From positions 930,001 to 994,000 of the forward strand of contig NC_008577.1 of NCBI RefSeq assembly GCF_000203935.1: 64,000 nucleotides of DNA. Reading direction: 5' to 3'. The notes below the pieces were generated by a model. It made no database searches and had not been told where the DNA came from. It was given only the letters and a program-made list of their open reading frames with translations. Position 1 is the first letter of the stretch; each line of letters starts with the position of its first letter. Source of the stretch: Shewanella sp. ANA-3. Lineage in GTDB: Bacteria > Pseudomonadota > Gammaproteobacteria > Enterobacterales > Shewanellaceae. The translations under genes were made by a program, and so were the position numbers. Shown here in pieces: positions 17,296 through 26,556 of this stretch.

Positions 17296-17395
17296 ATTAA
17301 GCGCCGACATGGAAGTGACCGTCCGTGACATGGATGTCACGGTCGAGCATACAAGGATGTACTTGCTGCGTGTCACTGAAATGACGGTGCTTAAT
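17296..17395 (-). repeat. Structured repeat, copy 2, inverted relative to copy 1
   Basis: A 100-bp element with 15-bp imperfect terminal repeats: ATTAAGCGCCGACAT at 17296-17310 and the complement of ATTAAGCACCGTCAT at 17381-17395. The core is 17317-17374. Read on the minus strand it starts GACACGCAGC and ends CGGACGGTC, exactly like copy 1. Its hairpins are TACA-tcct-TGTA and CGTGAC/GTCACG. The terminal repeats differ from those of copy 1. Confidence 0.8.
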
Positions 17396-17558
17396 CATTG
17401 ATTAGATAAGTTTATCGATGCATGTATGTAAGCAAAAACGGGGTGTAACTCTTTTAGGATTAGCTACCGACACCAAGACAACGGAAGTTTATGGTCGAGC
17501 CACTGATTCCTATGATCATTTCTCTCATTGAATATAGGTATACACATTCATTAGCCCA

Positions 17559-17590
17559 TAAAAAAGCCAGACTGAGTCTGGCTTTCGTTT
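17559..17590. terminator. Terminator downstream of putA
   Basis: AAAAGCCAGACTGAGTCTGGCTTT hairpin region with A and T runs on both sides. It lies just past the putA stop on the minus strand and could also stop transcripts leaving the cassette on the plus strand. Confidence 0.85.
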
Positions 17591-17609
17591 ATCAATAAGT
17601 CGTTAGGAC

Positions 17610-20600
17610 TTAGGCGTCGCTATCACCCAGTGACAACAGGGTCGCATTACCACCGATAGCGGTGATGTTGTTAGTGCGTGTCTTTTCAGTCACGAAGCGA
17701 GTTAAGTAGTGTGGACCACCGGCTTTTGGACCTGTGCCTGACAGACCTTGGCCGCCGAAAGGCTGTACGCCAACGACTGCGCCGATTTGGTTACGGTTGA
17801 TGTACACGTTACCTACGTTAACCTTGTCAGCTACTTCGAGGGCATGGCCTTCGTTACGGCTGTGGATACCTAAGGTTAAGCCAAAGCCTGTGCTGTTGAT
17901 TTCATCGATCACATGGGCAAGTTCAGATGCCTTGTAACGGATTACGTGCAGGATTGGACCAAAGTGTTCTTTTTCAAGCACTTTGATTGAGTCGATTTCA
18001 ACGGCAGTTGGCGACACAAAGTGACCGTTTTCAGTGCCCGCTGGCAGGGACATTTGCTTGATAAGCTTGCCCACTTGCTTGATGTGGTCGATATGGGCGT
18101 CAAGGTTCGCCTTCGCGGTCGCATCGATAACTGGGCCTACGTCGGTTTTCACTGAACTTGGGTTGCCAATCACTAACTCATCCATCGCACCTTGGAGTAC
18201 GTCGATAACGCGGTCAGCAATATCTTCCTGTAGGAAGAGTACACGCAGCGCCGAGCAGCGTTGACCCGCGCTGGTGAAGGATGAAGATACTACATCGTTA
18301 ACCACTTGTTCTGGCTGAGAAGTAGAGTCAACCACCATAGCGTTTTGACCACCAGTTTCGGCGATTAATGGAATAATTGCGCCTTCACGGTTGGCCAGTG
18401 TGCGGTTGATGAGTTTGGCTGTGCCCGTTGAACCGGTAAAACATACGCCGCCGATGCGCTCATCTGCCGTCAGTGCGTTACCTACGGTAGCGCCTGTGCC
18501 TGGTAGATATTGCAGCACGTCCGTTGGAATACCCGCTTGGTGTGCGAGCTGCACTGCACGGTAACCAATGATAGAGGTTTGCTCTGCAGGTTTAGCTACT
18601 ACAGTGTTACCCGCAGCGAGGGCTGCTGATACTTGGCCTAGGAAGATAGCCAATGGGAAGTTCCATGGGCTGATACAGACGAACACACCGCGACCTTGGA
18701 GGAAGAGTTCGTTTAATTCACCCGTTGGGCCAGGGAGCAGTTCAGGTTTTGACATCAGCTTCTTAGCTTGCACCGCGTAGTAGCGGCAGAAGTCTACGGC
18801 TTCACGCACTTCATCGATACCGTCTTGAATGCTCTTGCCCGCTTCACGGGTACACAGAGCAATCAGTTCTTCGCGGTTTTCTTCTAACAGGTCCGCAAGC
18901 TTTTGCAGGGCTGAGGCGCGTACTTCAACCGGAGTACGAGTCCAAGTTGCAAACGCCGCATCGGCAGAGGCCACAGCTTGTTCGATAGCCGCTTTGTCAG
19001 CAAAGGCCACTTGACCCACAGTTTGGGTGGTATCGAATGGGCTCACCACGGTTTTGTGCTCGCCAGTTAAGGTTTGGCCATTAACCAGAGGGCCCGCTTG
19101 CCACTGCGTCGATTTGAATTTGTCTAAGGCCGCGAAGAATGGCTCTGCTTCTGAAATGATGTTCATATTGAGTCCCTTGGAATTTTTGCGATCGCTACCG
19201 AAGATGTCGGTAGGTAAAACGATTTTGTTGTTAGCCAGGGTTTTGTAGCCTGTCAGGGTTTTCAGTGGGTGAACCACTAAAGACTCGATAGGGGTTTTAG
19301 GATCGACCAGCTTGTGTACGAACGAGGTGTTCGCACCGTTTTCCAGTAGGCGACGCACTAAGTAGGGCAGTAGATCTTTATGGGCACCGATTGGGGCGTA
19401 GATACGTACCGCTTTCGCGCCAGCTTCCGACAGAATAGTGTCGTACAGCTCTTGTCCCATGCCGTGTAGGCGTTGGAACTCGTGGTTACGATCGCCCGCC
19501 ATATCTGAAATCGCGGCAACGGTTTGCGCGTTGTGGCTGGCAAATTGGGGGTAAATCGCGCCGCGGGTGGCGTCAGATAACAGGTAACGCGCACAGGCTA
19601 AGTAAGATACGTCGGTACCTGCTTTGCGGGTGTAGAGTGGGTATGCGGCTTCGCCAGCTTGTTGTGCCCATTTCAGCTCACTATCCCAGTAAGCGCCTTT
19701 CACTAAGCGAACCGGAATTTCGTCGCCTTGCTCTTTCGCTAGACGGGTTAACCATACCAGTACAGGCAGGGCGCGCTTAGAGTAAGCTTGCACTACGATA
19801 CCGAGTAAGCCCCAACCCTTAGTGGCGTCAGCGTTAAACAGCTTTTGGAACAGTTTTAATGACAGTTCGAGGCGGTCAACTTCTTCGGCGTCGATAGAAA
19901 TACCGATATTTAAGCCACGGGCTAACTTAATCAGGCGAATAACTGTGTCATACAGCTCGGTCAGTACACGGTCTTCGTTAGCGACTTCGTAACGTGGGTG
20001 CAGTGCCGACAGCTTGATCGAAATGGTTGGGCGTGGAGATTCGTTTTCGTTATAGCTTTGCGCGCCTAACTCGGTAATCGCATTGGCATAATCGTTAAAG
20101 TATTTTTCGGCATCCTTACGCGTCAGCGCGGCTTCACCCAGCATATCGTAGGAGTGGGTATAACCTAATTTACGCTTGTCTTCACTGTTCTTGAGCGCTT
20201 CTTTCATGGTGCGACCGAGAACGAACTGCTTACCCATGATCTTCATCGCCGCCATCATGGCTTGGCGGATCACAGGCTCACCTAAACGGTTTACTAAACG
20301 GCTTAACAGGTTGCTTGGCGTACCATCGATTTTTTTATCGAGTTTGACGATTTTGCCAGTGAGCATTAAGCCCCAAGTGGAGGCGTTAACCAGTACCGAA
20401 TCGCTCTTGCTTAAGTGTTCATCCCATTTTGCGCCTGAGAGTTTATCTTCAATCAAGGCGTCGGCGGTGGCCGCATCGGGAATACGCAGCAGGGCTTCGG
20501 CTAAACACATCAGGATAATCCCTTCCTGTGTTTCTAAGCTGTATTGCTGCAGGAAGGCGTCGATGCCAACCATTAAACCTTTCTTATCGAATTGACGAAC

Positions 20601-20804
20601 TTTGTTGACCAGTTCGTGGGCACGACGAGTGACGCGCTCGATGGCTTCATCACTGGAGGGCACTAGTTTGATTAGCTCTGACAAGTATTGTTCTTCATCG
20701 ACAATGTAGTTGTCGGTGACGGCTTTGAACAGTTCGTCGAGATTGGCAGAATCGTAGCGGCCTGCCAGCACTTCACTCGCTTTGAACATAGTAATCGCTT
20801 CCAT
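17610..20804 (-). CDS. putA: Bifunctional proline dehydrogenase / pyrroline-5-carboxylate dehydrogenase
   Basis: 1,064 residues, or 1,059 if the second ATG (MFKASEVL, at 20789) is the start. PutA oxidises proline to glutamate in two steps with channelled intermediate, using FAD and NAD+ and passing electrons to the quinone pool. An alpha-helical N-terminal region is followed by the proline dehydrogenase barrel (about 190-480, with SIKLSALHPRYE and RLVKGAYWDSE). The aldehyde dehydrogenase domain (about 580-1040) has its catalytic Cys in TSAGQRCSALRVL. There is no N-terminal ribbon-helix-helix, so unlike the E. coli protein it should not repress its own gene. Confidence 0.95.
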   Translation of the reverse strand: MEAITMFKASEVLAGRYDSANLDELFKAVTDNYIVDEEQYLSELIKLVPSSDEAIERVTRRAHELVNKVRQFDKKGLMVGIDAFLQQYSLETQEGIILMCLAEALLRIPDAATADALIEDKLSGAKWDEHLSKSDSVLVNASTWGLMLTGKIVKLDKKIDGTPSNLLSRLVNRLGEPVIRQAMMAAMKIMGKQFVLGRTMKEALKNSEDKRKLGYTHSYDMLGEAALTRKDAEKYFNDYANAITELGAQSYNENESPRPTISIKLSALHPRYEVANEDRVLTELYDTVIRLIKLARGLNIGISIDAEEVDRLELSLKLFQKLFNADATKGWGLLGIVVQAYSKRALPVLVWLTRLAKEQGDEIPVRLVKGAYWDSELKWAQQAGEAAYPLYTRKAGTDVSYLACARYLLSDATRGAIYPQFASHNAQTVAAISDMAGDRNHEFQRLHGMGQELYDTILSEAGAKAVRIYAPIGAHKDLLPYLVRRLLENGANTSFVHKLVDPKTPIESLVVHPLKTLTGYKTLANNKIVLPTDIFGSDRKNSKGLNMNIISEAEPFFAALDKFKSTQWQAGPLVNGQTLTGEHKTVVSPFDTTQTVGQVAFADKAAIEQAVASADAAFATWTRTPVEVRASALQKLADLLEENREELIALCTREAGKSIQDGIDEVREAVDFCRYYAVQAKKLMSKPELLPGPTGELNELFLQGRGVFVCISPWNFPLAIFLGQVSAALAAGNTVVAKPAEQTSIIGYRAVQLAHQAGIPTDVLQYLPGTGATVGNALTADERIGGVCFTGSTGTAKLINRTLANREGAIIPLIAETGGQNAMVVDSTSQPEQVVNDVVSSSFTSAGQRCSALRVLFLQEDIADRVIDVLQGAMDELVIGNPSSVKTDVGPVIDATAKANLDAHIDHIKQVGKLIKQMSLPAGTENGHFVSPTAVEIDSIKVLEKEHFGPILHVIRYKASELAHVIDEINSTGFGLTLGIHSRNEGHALEVADKVNVGNVYINRNQIGAVVGVQPFGGQGLSGTGPKAGGPHYLTRFVTEKTRTNNITAIGGNATLLSLGDSDA

Positions 20805-20870
20805 CTTGGCCAGTTGTTTTCGGCTCTATTGTTGAAACAAAAATGGGGGGCGCGAAACGCATTTGATATT

Positions 20871-20880
20871 TTGTATACAA
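20871..20880. promoter_or_regulatory. Palindrome TTGTATACAA upstream of putA
   Basis: A perfect 10-bp palindrome about 70 bp before the putA start. It fits the operator pattern of FadR-subfamily GntR regulators (yGT-M-K-ACy). No regulator gene is adjacent, so control by an unlinked factor is only an inference. Confidence 0.4.
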
Positions 20881-20998
20881 TATGAAGCTTTGCGCGCGCA
20901 GATTATACAACCAAAATGTGACGGACAACACTATAGCGTGAAAGAATGTGAAGATTGTTTGATTAGCTTGTTACGCGCCAGATGTAACGCTCAATTGA

Positions 20999-21036
20999 CA
21001 AAAAAGCCAGTGTTTGAAAACACTGGCTTTTGATTT
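20999..21036 (-). terminator. Terminator after the SH3-domain protein gene
   Basis: AAAGCCAGTGTTTGAAAACACTGGCTTTT: an 11-bp stem with a short loop. On the minus strand it is followed by TTTTTTGTC and lies 26 bp past the gene's stop codon. Confidence 0.88.
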
Positions 21037-21062
21037 TACTTTCAGGTGATTCGCGTAAAAAT

Positions 21063-21641
21063 TTACATCCAACGCTTTTTATTGCGGCGCTGTGGTCTCG
21101 GCAGATACACCAAAATCACCCCCACCACTAAACCGGCCGCTGCTATCAAACCACCTTCACGCCATAGGGCAAATTGTGCTTCCTGAGCGCTGCGATCCAC
21201 GGCCACTTTCAAACTGTCACGCTCTTGAGTGGTTTTGTTAAGCATAGCTTCGGCTTCGGTCAGCTTGGCTTTAAGTTCGGCCACTTCATCGGCGTGGTTA
21301 TCGGTTGAGCTCATCACTTCGTCCAGTTTTGCCTTGGCTTCAGCCAGTTCACTGGTGAGTGACGATACTTGCTCGCGAAAACTGGTGGTAGAACTAATCA
21401 TGTTAGTTGGTACCCAACCTTCGCGACCCTTGTGGTCGACAATTTTGGAGTAATCGCCTTGGGTTTCGCCCAATAAGGTAATAGGTTGTCCCGCTTCAAT
21501 CGAGCCTAAGATACGGTAGTCTGTACTCGGACCATTGAGAATATAAAGAAACACGTTGTCCGAGATATAACGGGGTTGGCCTTCGGCCAGCAGGTTGGGG
21601 GAGAGTAACATCATTCCCACCAGAGTCAGCATTCTTAACAC
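21063..21641 (-). CDS. Exported SH3-domain membrane-anchored protein (YgiM/TIGR04211 type)
   Basis: 192 residues. A signal peptide occupies about 1-19. A bacterial SH3 domain follows at about 24-90 (RYISDNVFLYILNGPS, ending EGWVPTNMI). Then a coiled coil (about 92-155, LTSELAEAKAKLDEV) leads to a single membrane helix near 165-182 and a basic tail RRNKKRW. The topology puts the SH3 domain in the periplasm, anchored by the C-terminal helix. The family is conserved in gammaproteobacteria next to CYTH-CHAD genes, and ygiF-like DNA lies 2.4 kb away here. Function is unknown; a cell wall link is suggested by the SH3 fold. Confidence 0.85.
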   Translation of the reverse strand: MLRMLTLVGMMLLSPNLLAEGQPRYISDNVFLYILNGPSTDYRILGSIEAGQPITLLGETQGDYSKIVDHKGREGWVPTNMISSTTSFREQVSSLTSELAEAKAKLDEVMSSTDNHADEVAELKAKLTEAEAMLNKTTQERDSLKVAVDRSAQEAQFALWREGGLIAAAGLVVGVILVYLPRPQRRNKKRWM

Positions 21642-21806
21642 TTTTGTATTCTCATCAACGAAATAGTGACCACATGCTAGGGATTTGAGGCCTGCAATGC
21701 AAGAGGGAAGTCATAGACTTCCCTCAACTTTGCCGCATCCATGCTAGCGATTCCTGTGTGTTTTGTGCGTTTCTACGGCAGGCTTGCCATAGTCACCTTG
21801 GGCTTC

Positions 21807-23096
21807 TTAGTTAAAGATACCTTTAATCATAAAGAAGAAGATGATCGACAGACCCGCACCCGCAGGTAAGGTTACCACCCAAGACACAACAATATTACGT
21901 ACTACACCGATATTGATTGCAGCAATACCACGGGCCATACCCACACCTAATACCGCACCCACTAAGGTTTGTGTAGTTGAGATAGGTAAACCAGTACCAG
22001 AGGCAATAACTACGGTTGATGCTGCAGCTAATTCGGCAGCAAAACCACGGCTTGGGGTTAAGTGAGTGATGTTTTTACCAATGGTTTGCATCACGCGCTT
22101 ACCGAAGATTGCCAGACCCATCACGATACCAACGGCACCTAAAGGCAGGATCCACCAAACTAACGCAGACTTAGACGCAATTTGACCGCCACTGTTTACC
22201 ACAGACACAACCGCCGCTAATGGGCCAATCGCGTTAGCTACGTCGTTTGAACCGTGGGCGAACGCCATACAACAGGCGGTGAGTACCATCAGGATAGCAA
22301 ACACTTTTTCAACGTTAGCGTACATGGTTTTGTGGGTGGCTTTCTCATCCATTTTTAAACGAGAAATTACCACTTTACCCACGATACCCACGATCAGCGC
22401 AATCACACCGGCTAACAAGTACGCTTCGGCACCTTTTAAGTGAATACCAACGTGTGATAGACCCTTAAGGATGGTGACTAACGACATGATAAAGCCCGCA
22501 AATGCCATGTAGAAAGGCACATAGCGTTTCGCGTTAGCGAGTGGGTTATCTGTGTTGAAAATCAGTTTTTGCGTGCTTTGGAACAGAATGAAAGCCATAA
22601 AGCCAGAGATTGCAGGGGTGATGACCCAAGAGCCAACGATACCACCTACTTTTTCCCAAGCGACTGAATCAGTGCCAACACCCACAGCCGCGAAGCCGAT
22701 AATCGCACCCACGATTGAGTGAGTGGTCGATACTGGCCAGCCTAAGGCTGATGCGACAACTAACCAAATCCCTGCGGCTAACAGCGAGCCAATCATGCCG
22801 TATACCAGCAATTCAGGGGTTTGGGTAAAGTAACTTGAATCAATAATACCGTTACGGATCGTACTGGTTACTTCGCCGCCGGCTAAGTAAGCACCAGCAA
22901 ATTCGAAGATCATTGCGATAATAATCGCTTGTTTAATAGTAATAGCGTTGGAACCCACAGAGGTTCCCATTGCATTGGCCACGTCGTTCGCACCAATACC
23001 CCACGCCATTAGAAAACCAAACGCGGCCGCAATGGCAATAAGCCACGGCCCATTAGTGGCTAAGACGTTAGCCACCTCCATACCTGCATCAACCAT
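21807..23096 (-). CDS. pit: PiT-family inorganic phosphate transporter
   Basis: 429 residues, about ten to twelve membrane helices. The duplicated PiT signature is seen as GANDVANAMGTSVGS (36-50) and GSNDVANAIGPLAAV (about 285-299), each followed by a P-V/I-S-T-T motif (WPVSTTHSIVGAI and LPISTTQTLVGAV). These proteins import metal phosphate with protons at low affinity. The DUF47 gene ends 25 bp upstream, forming a two-gene operon typical of PiT systems. An AAGGT ribosome site precedes the ATG. Confidence 0.93.
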   Translation of the reverse strand: MVDAGMEVANVLATNGPWLIAIAAAFGFLMAWGIGANDVANAMGTSVGSNAITIKQAIIIAMIFEFAGAYLAGGEVTSTIRNGIIDSSYFTQTPELLVYGMIGSLLAAGIWLVVASALGWPVSTTHSIVGAIIGFAAVGVGTDSVAWEKVGGIVGSWVITPAISGFMAFILFQSTQKLIFNTDNPLANAKRYVPFYMAFAGFIMSLVTILKGLSHVGIHLKGAEAYLLAGVIALIVGIVGKVVISRLKMDEKATHKTMYANVEKVFAILMVLTACCMAFAHGSNDVANAIGPLAAVVSVVNSGGQIASKSALVWWILPLGAVGIVMGLAIFGKRVMQTIGKNITHLTPSRGFAAELAAASTVVIASGTGLPISTTQTLVGAVLGVGMARGIAAINIGVVRNIVVSWVVTLPAGAGLSIIFFFMIKGIFN

Positions 23097-23121
23097 ATTG
23101 ATACCTTGATAACCTTATTTA

Positions 23122-23802
23122 TTAAACGCGAGCCAGCATAAGCTCAAGACGCGAACCGACTCGTTCGGCAAGATCTGCAAGACCGCCGACCCATTCAATC
23201 GTTTTATAGAGGAACATCACATCGACAGGATTCAATTCTGATTCCAATGCAAATAGTTGACGACGTAATTGAATTTGTAGATCGTCAGTATCTTCTTCGA
23301 TGATATCGAGTTCGTTGATCATTTTAGCCACTAAGTCGACTTCACGACCGCGGAAACCTGCTTCAAGCAAATCTTCGAGTTCGTTAATGACTTGTTTTGC
23401 AAGACCTACTGCGTCGATACAACGTTGTAGATACGCAATAAAGGGCACTTGCATGACCTGAGGGATTAATAATTGACGGCCGATAACACGACCAGAGATA
23501 TCTTTTGCTTTGTTAGCGATTTTGTCTTGTTGAGTCAGTAGTTCCAATAGATCTGTACGCTCAACTGGCATAAACAAACCGCTTGGCAGAGTGAGGCGAA
23601 TTTCACGCTTGAGTGAGTCACCTTGCTTTTCCGCTAAACTGATTTGCTTGCGTAGTTGAACTGCGCCATCCCAGTTACCTGTGATGGTGGCTTCGAAAAA
23701 GGGGACCAGTAACGATGCGCAATCGTAGACTTTGTCCATGTGCTCTTGAAGAGGCTTGATTGGCGATTTTGCAAACACGCCCAAAATAGAGTTTACTGGC
23801 AT
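23122..23802 (-). CDS. DUF47 / TIGR00153 PhoU-like protein
   Basis: 226 residues, all-helical, with the family opening of N-S-ILGVFAKSPIKPLQEHM and acidic clusters (ELDIIEEDTDDLQIQ, about 167-181) that in PhoU relatives bind metal. DUF47 proteins are encoded beside PiT transporters and are thought to modulate phosphate uptake. It is the first gene of the pair with pit. Cytoplasmic. Confidence 0.9.
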   Translation of the reverse strand: MPVNSILGVFAKSPIKPLQEHMDKVYDCASLLVPFFEATITGNWDGAVQLRKQISLAEKQGDSLKREIRLTLPSGLFMPVERTDLLELLTQQDKIANKAKDISGRVIGRQLLIPQVMQVPFIAYLQRCIDAVGLAKQVINELEDLLEAGFRGREVDLVAKMINELDIIEEDTDDLQIQLRRQLFALESELNPVDVMFLYKTIEWVGGLADLAERVGSRLELMLARV

Positions 23803-24033
23803 TGCCGTTTACCTATTTAGATTGTTCCATGATTGGAAAAAGCGGGCGCATGTTACCCTATGCGTCCGCGTATTGAAACTGTGTTTTTTGAGAAAAAATC
23901 ACAGCTTTATTCTAACGGGTTATATACCAACTTCAAAACCAAATCCTACGGGATTTTTATGACACATTTGTGACATTATGAACTAAAAGTGACGCATCAA
24001 TGAATCTTTGATGACAAAATGAGCGGTGCCGCA

Positions 24034-25545
24034 ATGAATGCAGAGATAGAATTAAAACTGTTTTTCCTCCCTAAGTTTCAAGAATCCTTGATAAATAAGT
24101 TAGATAGCCTGCCAAACGCCACTCCGCAGGGAAAGCGCCGCTTAAGCAACGGTTACTTTGATACACCCGGATTACAATTACGCCAATGGGACATGGGGTT
24201 AAGGGTGCGCGGGTTCGATGGTCACAAAGAGCAAACCATTAAGACGGCGGGGCAAGTGGTTGGCGGGATCCATTCTCGTCCCGAATATAACGTCACCATT
24301 GAAGCCGACAGCCCAAATTTAAGCCTCTTTCCCGCCAATATCTGGCCCGCCAATGCCGATTTAGCCTCAGTGCAAGCGGCACTTGGCTGCGTATTTCACA
24401 CCGATTTTTATCGCCGAGCTTGGCATGTGACTCTCCAAGAGAGCCTTATAGAGGTTGCCTTGGACACGGGGGACATTACCGCTAATGGTCAGCATGAAGC
24501 CCTCTGCGAACTCGAATTTGAGCTATTGTCGGGGGATGCCAGTGCCTTATTAACCTTGGCGACGCAAGTGGCCGACAGCGTCCCTGTTCGTTTAGGTAAA
24601 GCCAGTAAGGCGCAGCGCGGCTATCGACTCGCGGGGCAATCTAAGCCGCTAACCTTAAGTGCACTCGAGTATTTACCACTGCCCGTGCCTGAAGATCTCA
24701 ACCTTCATCAGCCCCACCAACAGGATTTAATTGCCACTTGCCAAGTCTTACTGGAAACTGCGCTCGAACGTTGGCAGTTGCTCGAAGCCATGATTGCCGA
24801 AGAACACGATAACGAAGCCGTCATTGCCCTGTGGTGGCGGATGCGCGCCTGTATCCGTTTATTACGGATAACGCTGAGCCAGTTTGGCCTCGCTAACGCT
24901 ACTTTGATGCAGCACTTTACTCTGATTGAATCCCAGCAGGTGTTCATTGAGGAGGCACAGGCCCTAGCAGCTTTGCTCGGTAGTCAAAAAGGCTTATTCA
25001 CTCGGCACGATGCCCGTCAAGCCTTGATGCAACAACTACAGCTGCAATTTGAGGCCATGGATATCTCTGGGCGGTTAGACTCACTCTGGCAAAGTGTTGA
25101 ATACGGTCAATTGCAGTTAGCGATTGTCGAGATCCTATTGGCGCTCAGCGCGGGTAAGCTCGAGCTGCCCGCAGAACTTGGATTATCCCAGCATGCTGAT
25201 AATGCACAGGAAGCCTCATGGCAGGCGGTTTTGGCTGCCATGCCTAGCGATAAGACCATGACAGCCGAGGATTATTTACAGTGCGCGGCGTTACTCGATG
25301 AGAGTATTCAAGTCGGGCAAGCCTATGGGCTTTTGTATGAAGCAAAATCCCGCGATGCTTTCAGGGCACCTTGGCAGGATTTAGTGTTAGGGATTAGAAC
25401 CTTAGCTTGTTATCAGCAATTAACGCTGGCGGCGCAAGCCCTTGGCATCGATTTAAGCGACTGGCTTGAGGCTAAGCAGCAAAGCTTACTTTTTGCGATG
25501 GAGGCATCGAGACAAAACGCGATGACGCAAACGACCTATTGGTAA
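24034..25545 (+). CDS. ygiF: CYTH-CHAD inorganic triphosphatase
   Basis: 503 residues from the ATG at 24034, or 508 from the ATG at 24019; neither start has a strong ribosome site. I chose the later one because the CYTH motif EIELK then sits 3 residues from the N-terminus, as in relatives. The CYTH domain covers about 1-195 and the helical CHAD domain about 215-500, with conserved histidines and arginines such as WWRMRACIRLLR. YgiF hydrolyses inorganic triphosphate, and CHAD domains bind polyphosphate. Proximity to the phosphate transporter is consistent with a phosphate-related role. Confidence 0.88.
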   Translation: MNAEIELKLFFLPKFQESLINKLDSLPNATPQGKRRLSNGYFDTPGLQLRQWDMGLRVRGFDGHKEQTIKTAGQVVGGIHSRPEYNVTIEADSPNLSLFPANIWPANADLASVQAALGCVFHTDFYRRAWHVTLQESLIEVALDTGDITANGQHEALCELEFELLSGDASALLTLATQVADSVPVRLGKASKAQRGYRLAGQSKPLTLSALEYLPLPVPEDLNLHQPHQQDLIATCQVLLETALERWQLLEAMIAEEHDNEAVIALWWRMRACIRLLRITLSQFGLANATLMQHFTLIESQQVFIEEAQALAALLGSQKGLFTRHDARQALMQQLQLQFEAMDISGRLDSLWQSVEYGQLQLAIVEILLALSAGKLELPAELGLSQHADNAQEASWQAVLAAMPSDKTMTAEDYLQCAALLDESIQVGQAYGLLYEAKSRDAFRAPWQDLVLGIRTLACYQQLTLAAQALGIDLSDWLEAKQQSLLFAMEASRQNAMTQTTYW

Positions 25546-25578
25546 ACGGCCGATTGGTCGTCACCACTTTGAATAAAG

Positions 25579-25610
25579 TTTAGGAAGGCCATGCCTTCCT
25601 AATTCTTTTG
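25579..25610. terminator. Bidirectional terminator between ygiF and the channel gene
   Basis: TAGGAAGGCCATGCCTTCCTA, a 9-bp stem with a 3-base loop, followed by AATTCTTTT on the plus strand. The TAG stop of the convergent channel gene is inside the right arm. Confidence 0.65.
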
Positions 25611-26432
25611 GGCTTCCAATGCCTGTTTTAACTCGGCAATTTTGGCCAACATCTGCGCCTGATTCTGCTCCATCTGCCGCTGGTTTTCTTCCATTCTGGC
25701 AAGAGCCATTTCGAGTTCGCTTTTAATCTCTGCCTTATGCGCGTCCTGACGTTCTTGGCGCTCACTTTCATCGGGGGCGACAAATACCGAGGCCATATAA
25801 CCCGAAATCACCCCGAAAAAGCTTACGCCACTGACTATCACTATACCGCCCACAATATGCCCTGCGGTGCTGACGGGATAAAAATCGCCATAACCCACGG
25901 TCGAAATCGTCACTAAGGCCCACCATATGGCTTGCTCGGCGGTTTGGATATTGGCGCCTTCGGTACCACTTTCGACAATCAGAATGATGATAGATGCGAA
26001 GGTTAAAATGGTCACCATAGCGACCAGTAAACTGGCGAGGGTGGCTTGTTTACGCTGCTTTATCAAGGGAATAAGGTAGGAGCGACTCATGCGGATTAAA
26101 CGAATTACCCGCAAAATTTGGAACACCCTCGCGATGCGTAGTGCCTCGATGGCGGGAATACTGGCGATAAAATCGATCCAATGATGGCGCAGATAAAAAA
26201 CTTTATCGCGTGCGCGAAACAGGCCAACGAAAAAGTTGACCATAAAAATCATGCAAATCGTGGTATCGATAAAAAACAGTAATCGGTAGGTTTCTTTGTC
26301 GAGTCGGCCAAAGGTCATCACTAACACTATGATGACCGAGAGCAGCGATAACAGCATCATGGCGAATTCGAAGGGAGATGGATTACCCAAAGAGCGGAGC
26401 GACCAAGGGGTTTTATCTGTCATGCCTAACAT
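25599..26432 (-). CDS. Voltage-gated-type potassium channel (6TM ion transport protein)
   Basis: 277 residues. Five or six membrane helices are followed by a pore loop with the K+ selectivity filter TVGYGD (about 181-186). The fourth helix is a voltage-sensor-like run of spaced arginines (RIARVFQILRVIRLIRMSR, about 98-116). The C-terminus after 225 is a charged coiled coil with repeats of MEENQRQMEQNQAQML, likely a tetramerisation region. Two start codons are possible (26432 and 26423). It sits downstream of the yjf-like cluster on the same strand, after a weak hairpin, so it is probably a separate unit. Confidence 0.9.
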   Translation of the reverse strand: MLGMTDKTPWSLRSLGNPSPFEFAMMLLSLLSVIIVLVMTFGRLDKETYRLLFFIDTTICMIFMVNFFVGLFRARDKVFYLRHHWIDFIASIPAIEALRIARVFQILRVIRLIRMSRSYLIPLIKQRKQATLASLLVAMVTILTFASIIILIVESGTEGANIQTAEQAIWWALVTISTVGYGDFYPVSTAGHIVGGIVIVSGVSFFGVISGYMASVFVAPDESERQERQDAHKAEIKSELEMALARMEENQRQMEQNQAQMLAKIAELKQALEAQKN

Positions 26433-26502
26433 GATCCCTGTGTTTTAAGGCGAATGTCTAAGGTAAAAGAGTTTACGCTATGAGTAAATTAACTTTGTGA
26501 TA

Positions 26503-26532
26503 AATCGCCCGACTTAGGTTTATCGGGCGCTT
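26503..26532 (-). terminator. Hairpin after the small RHH-like gene
   Basis: GCCCGA/TCGGGC stem flanked by AAATC and CTTAAA. The T run on the minus strand is short, so this is a weak terminator. Confidence 0.4.
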
Positions 26533-26556
26533 AAATGCTGAGAGGCGTAACAGCAA

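Noticed and set aside
16138..17395. CRISPR array or integron attC sites as an explanation of the repeats
   Set aside because: Only two copies, inverted and 1.1 kb apart, without spacers; no GTTRRRY core or integrase was seen.
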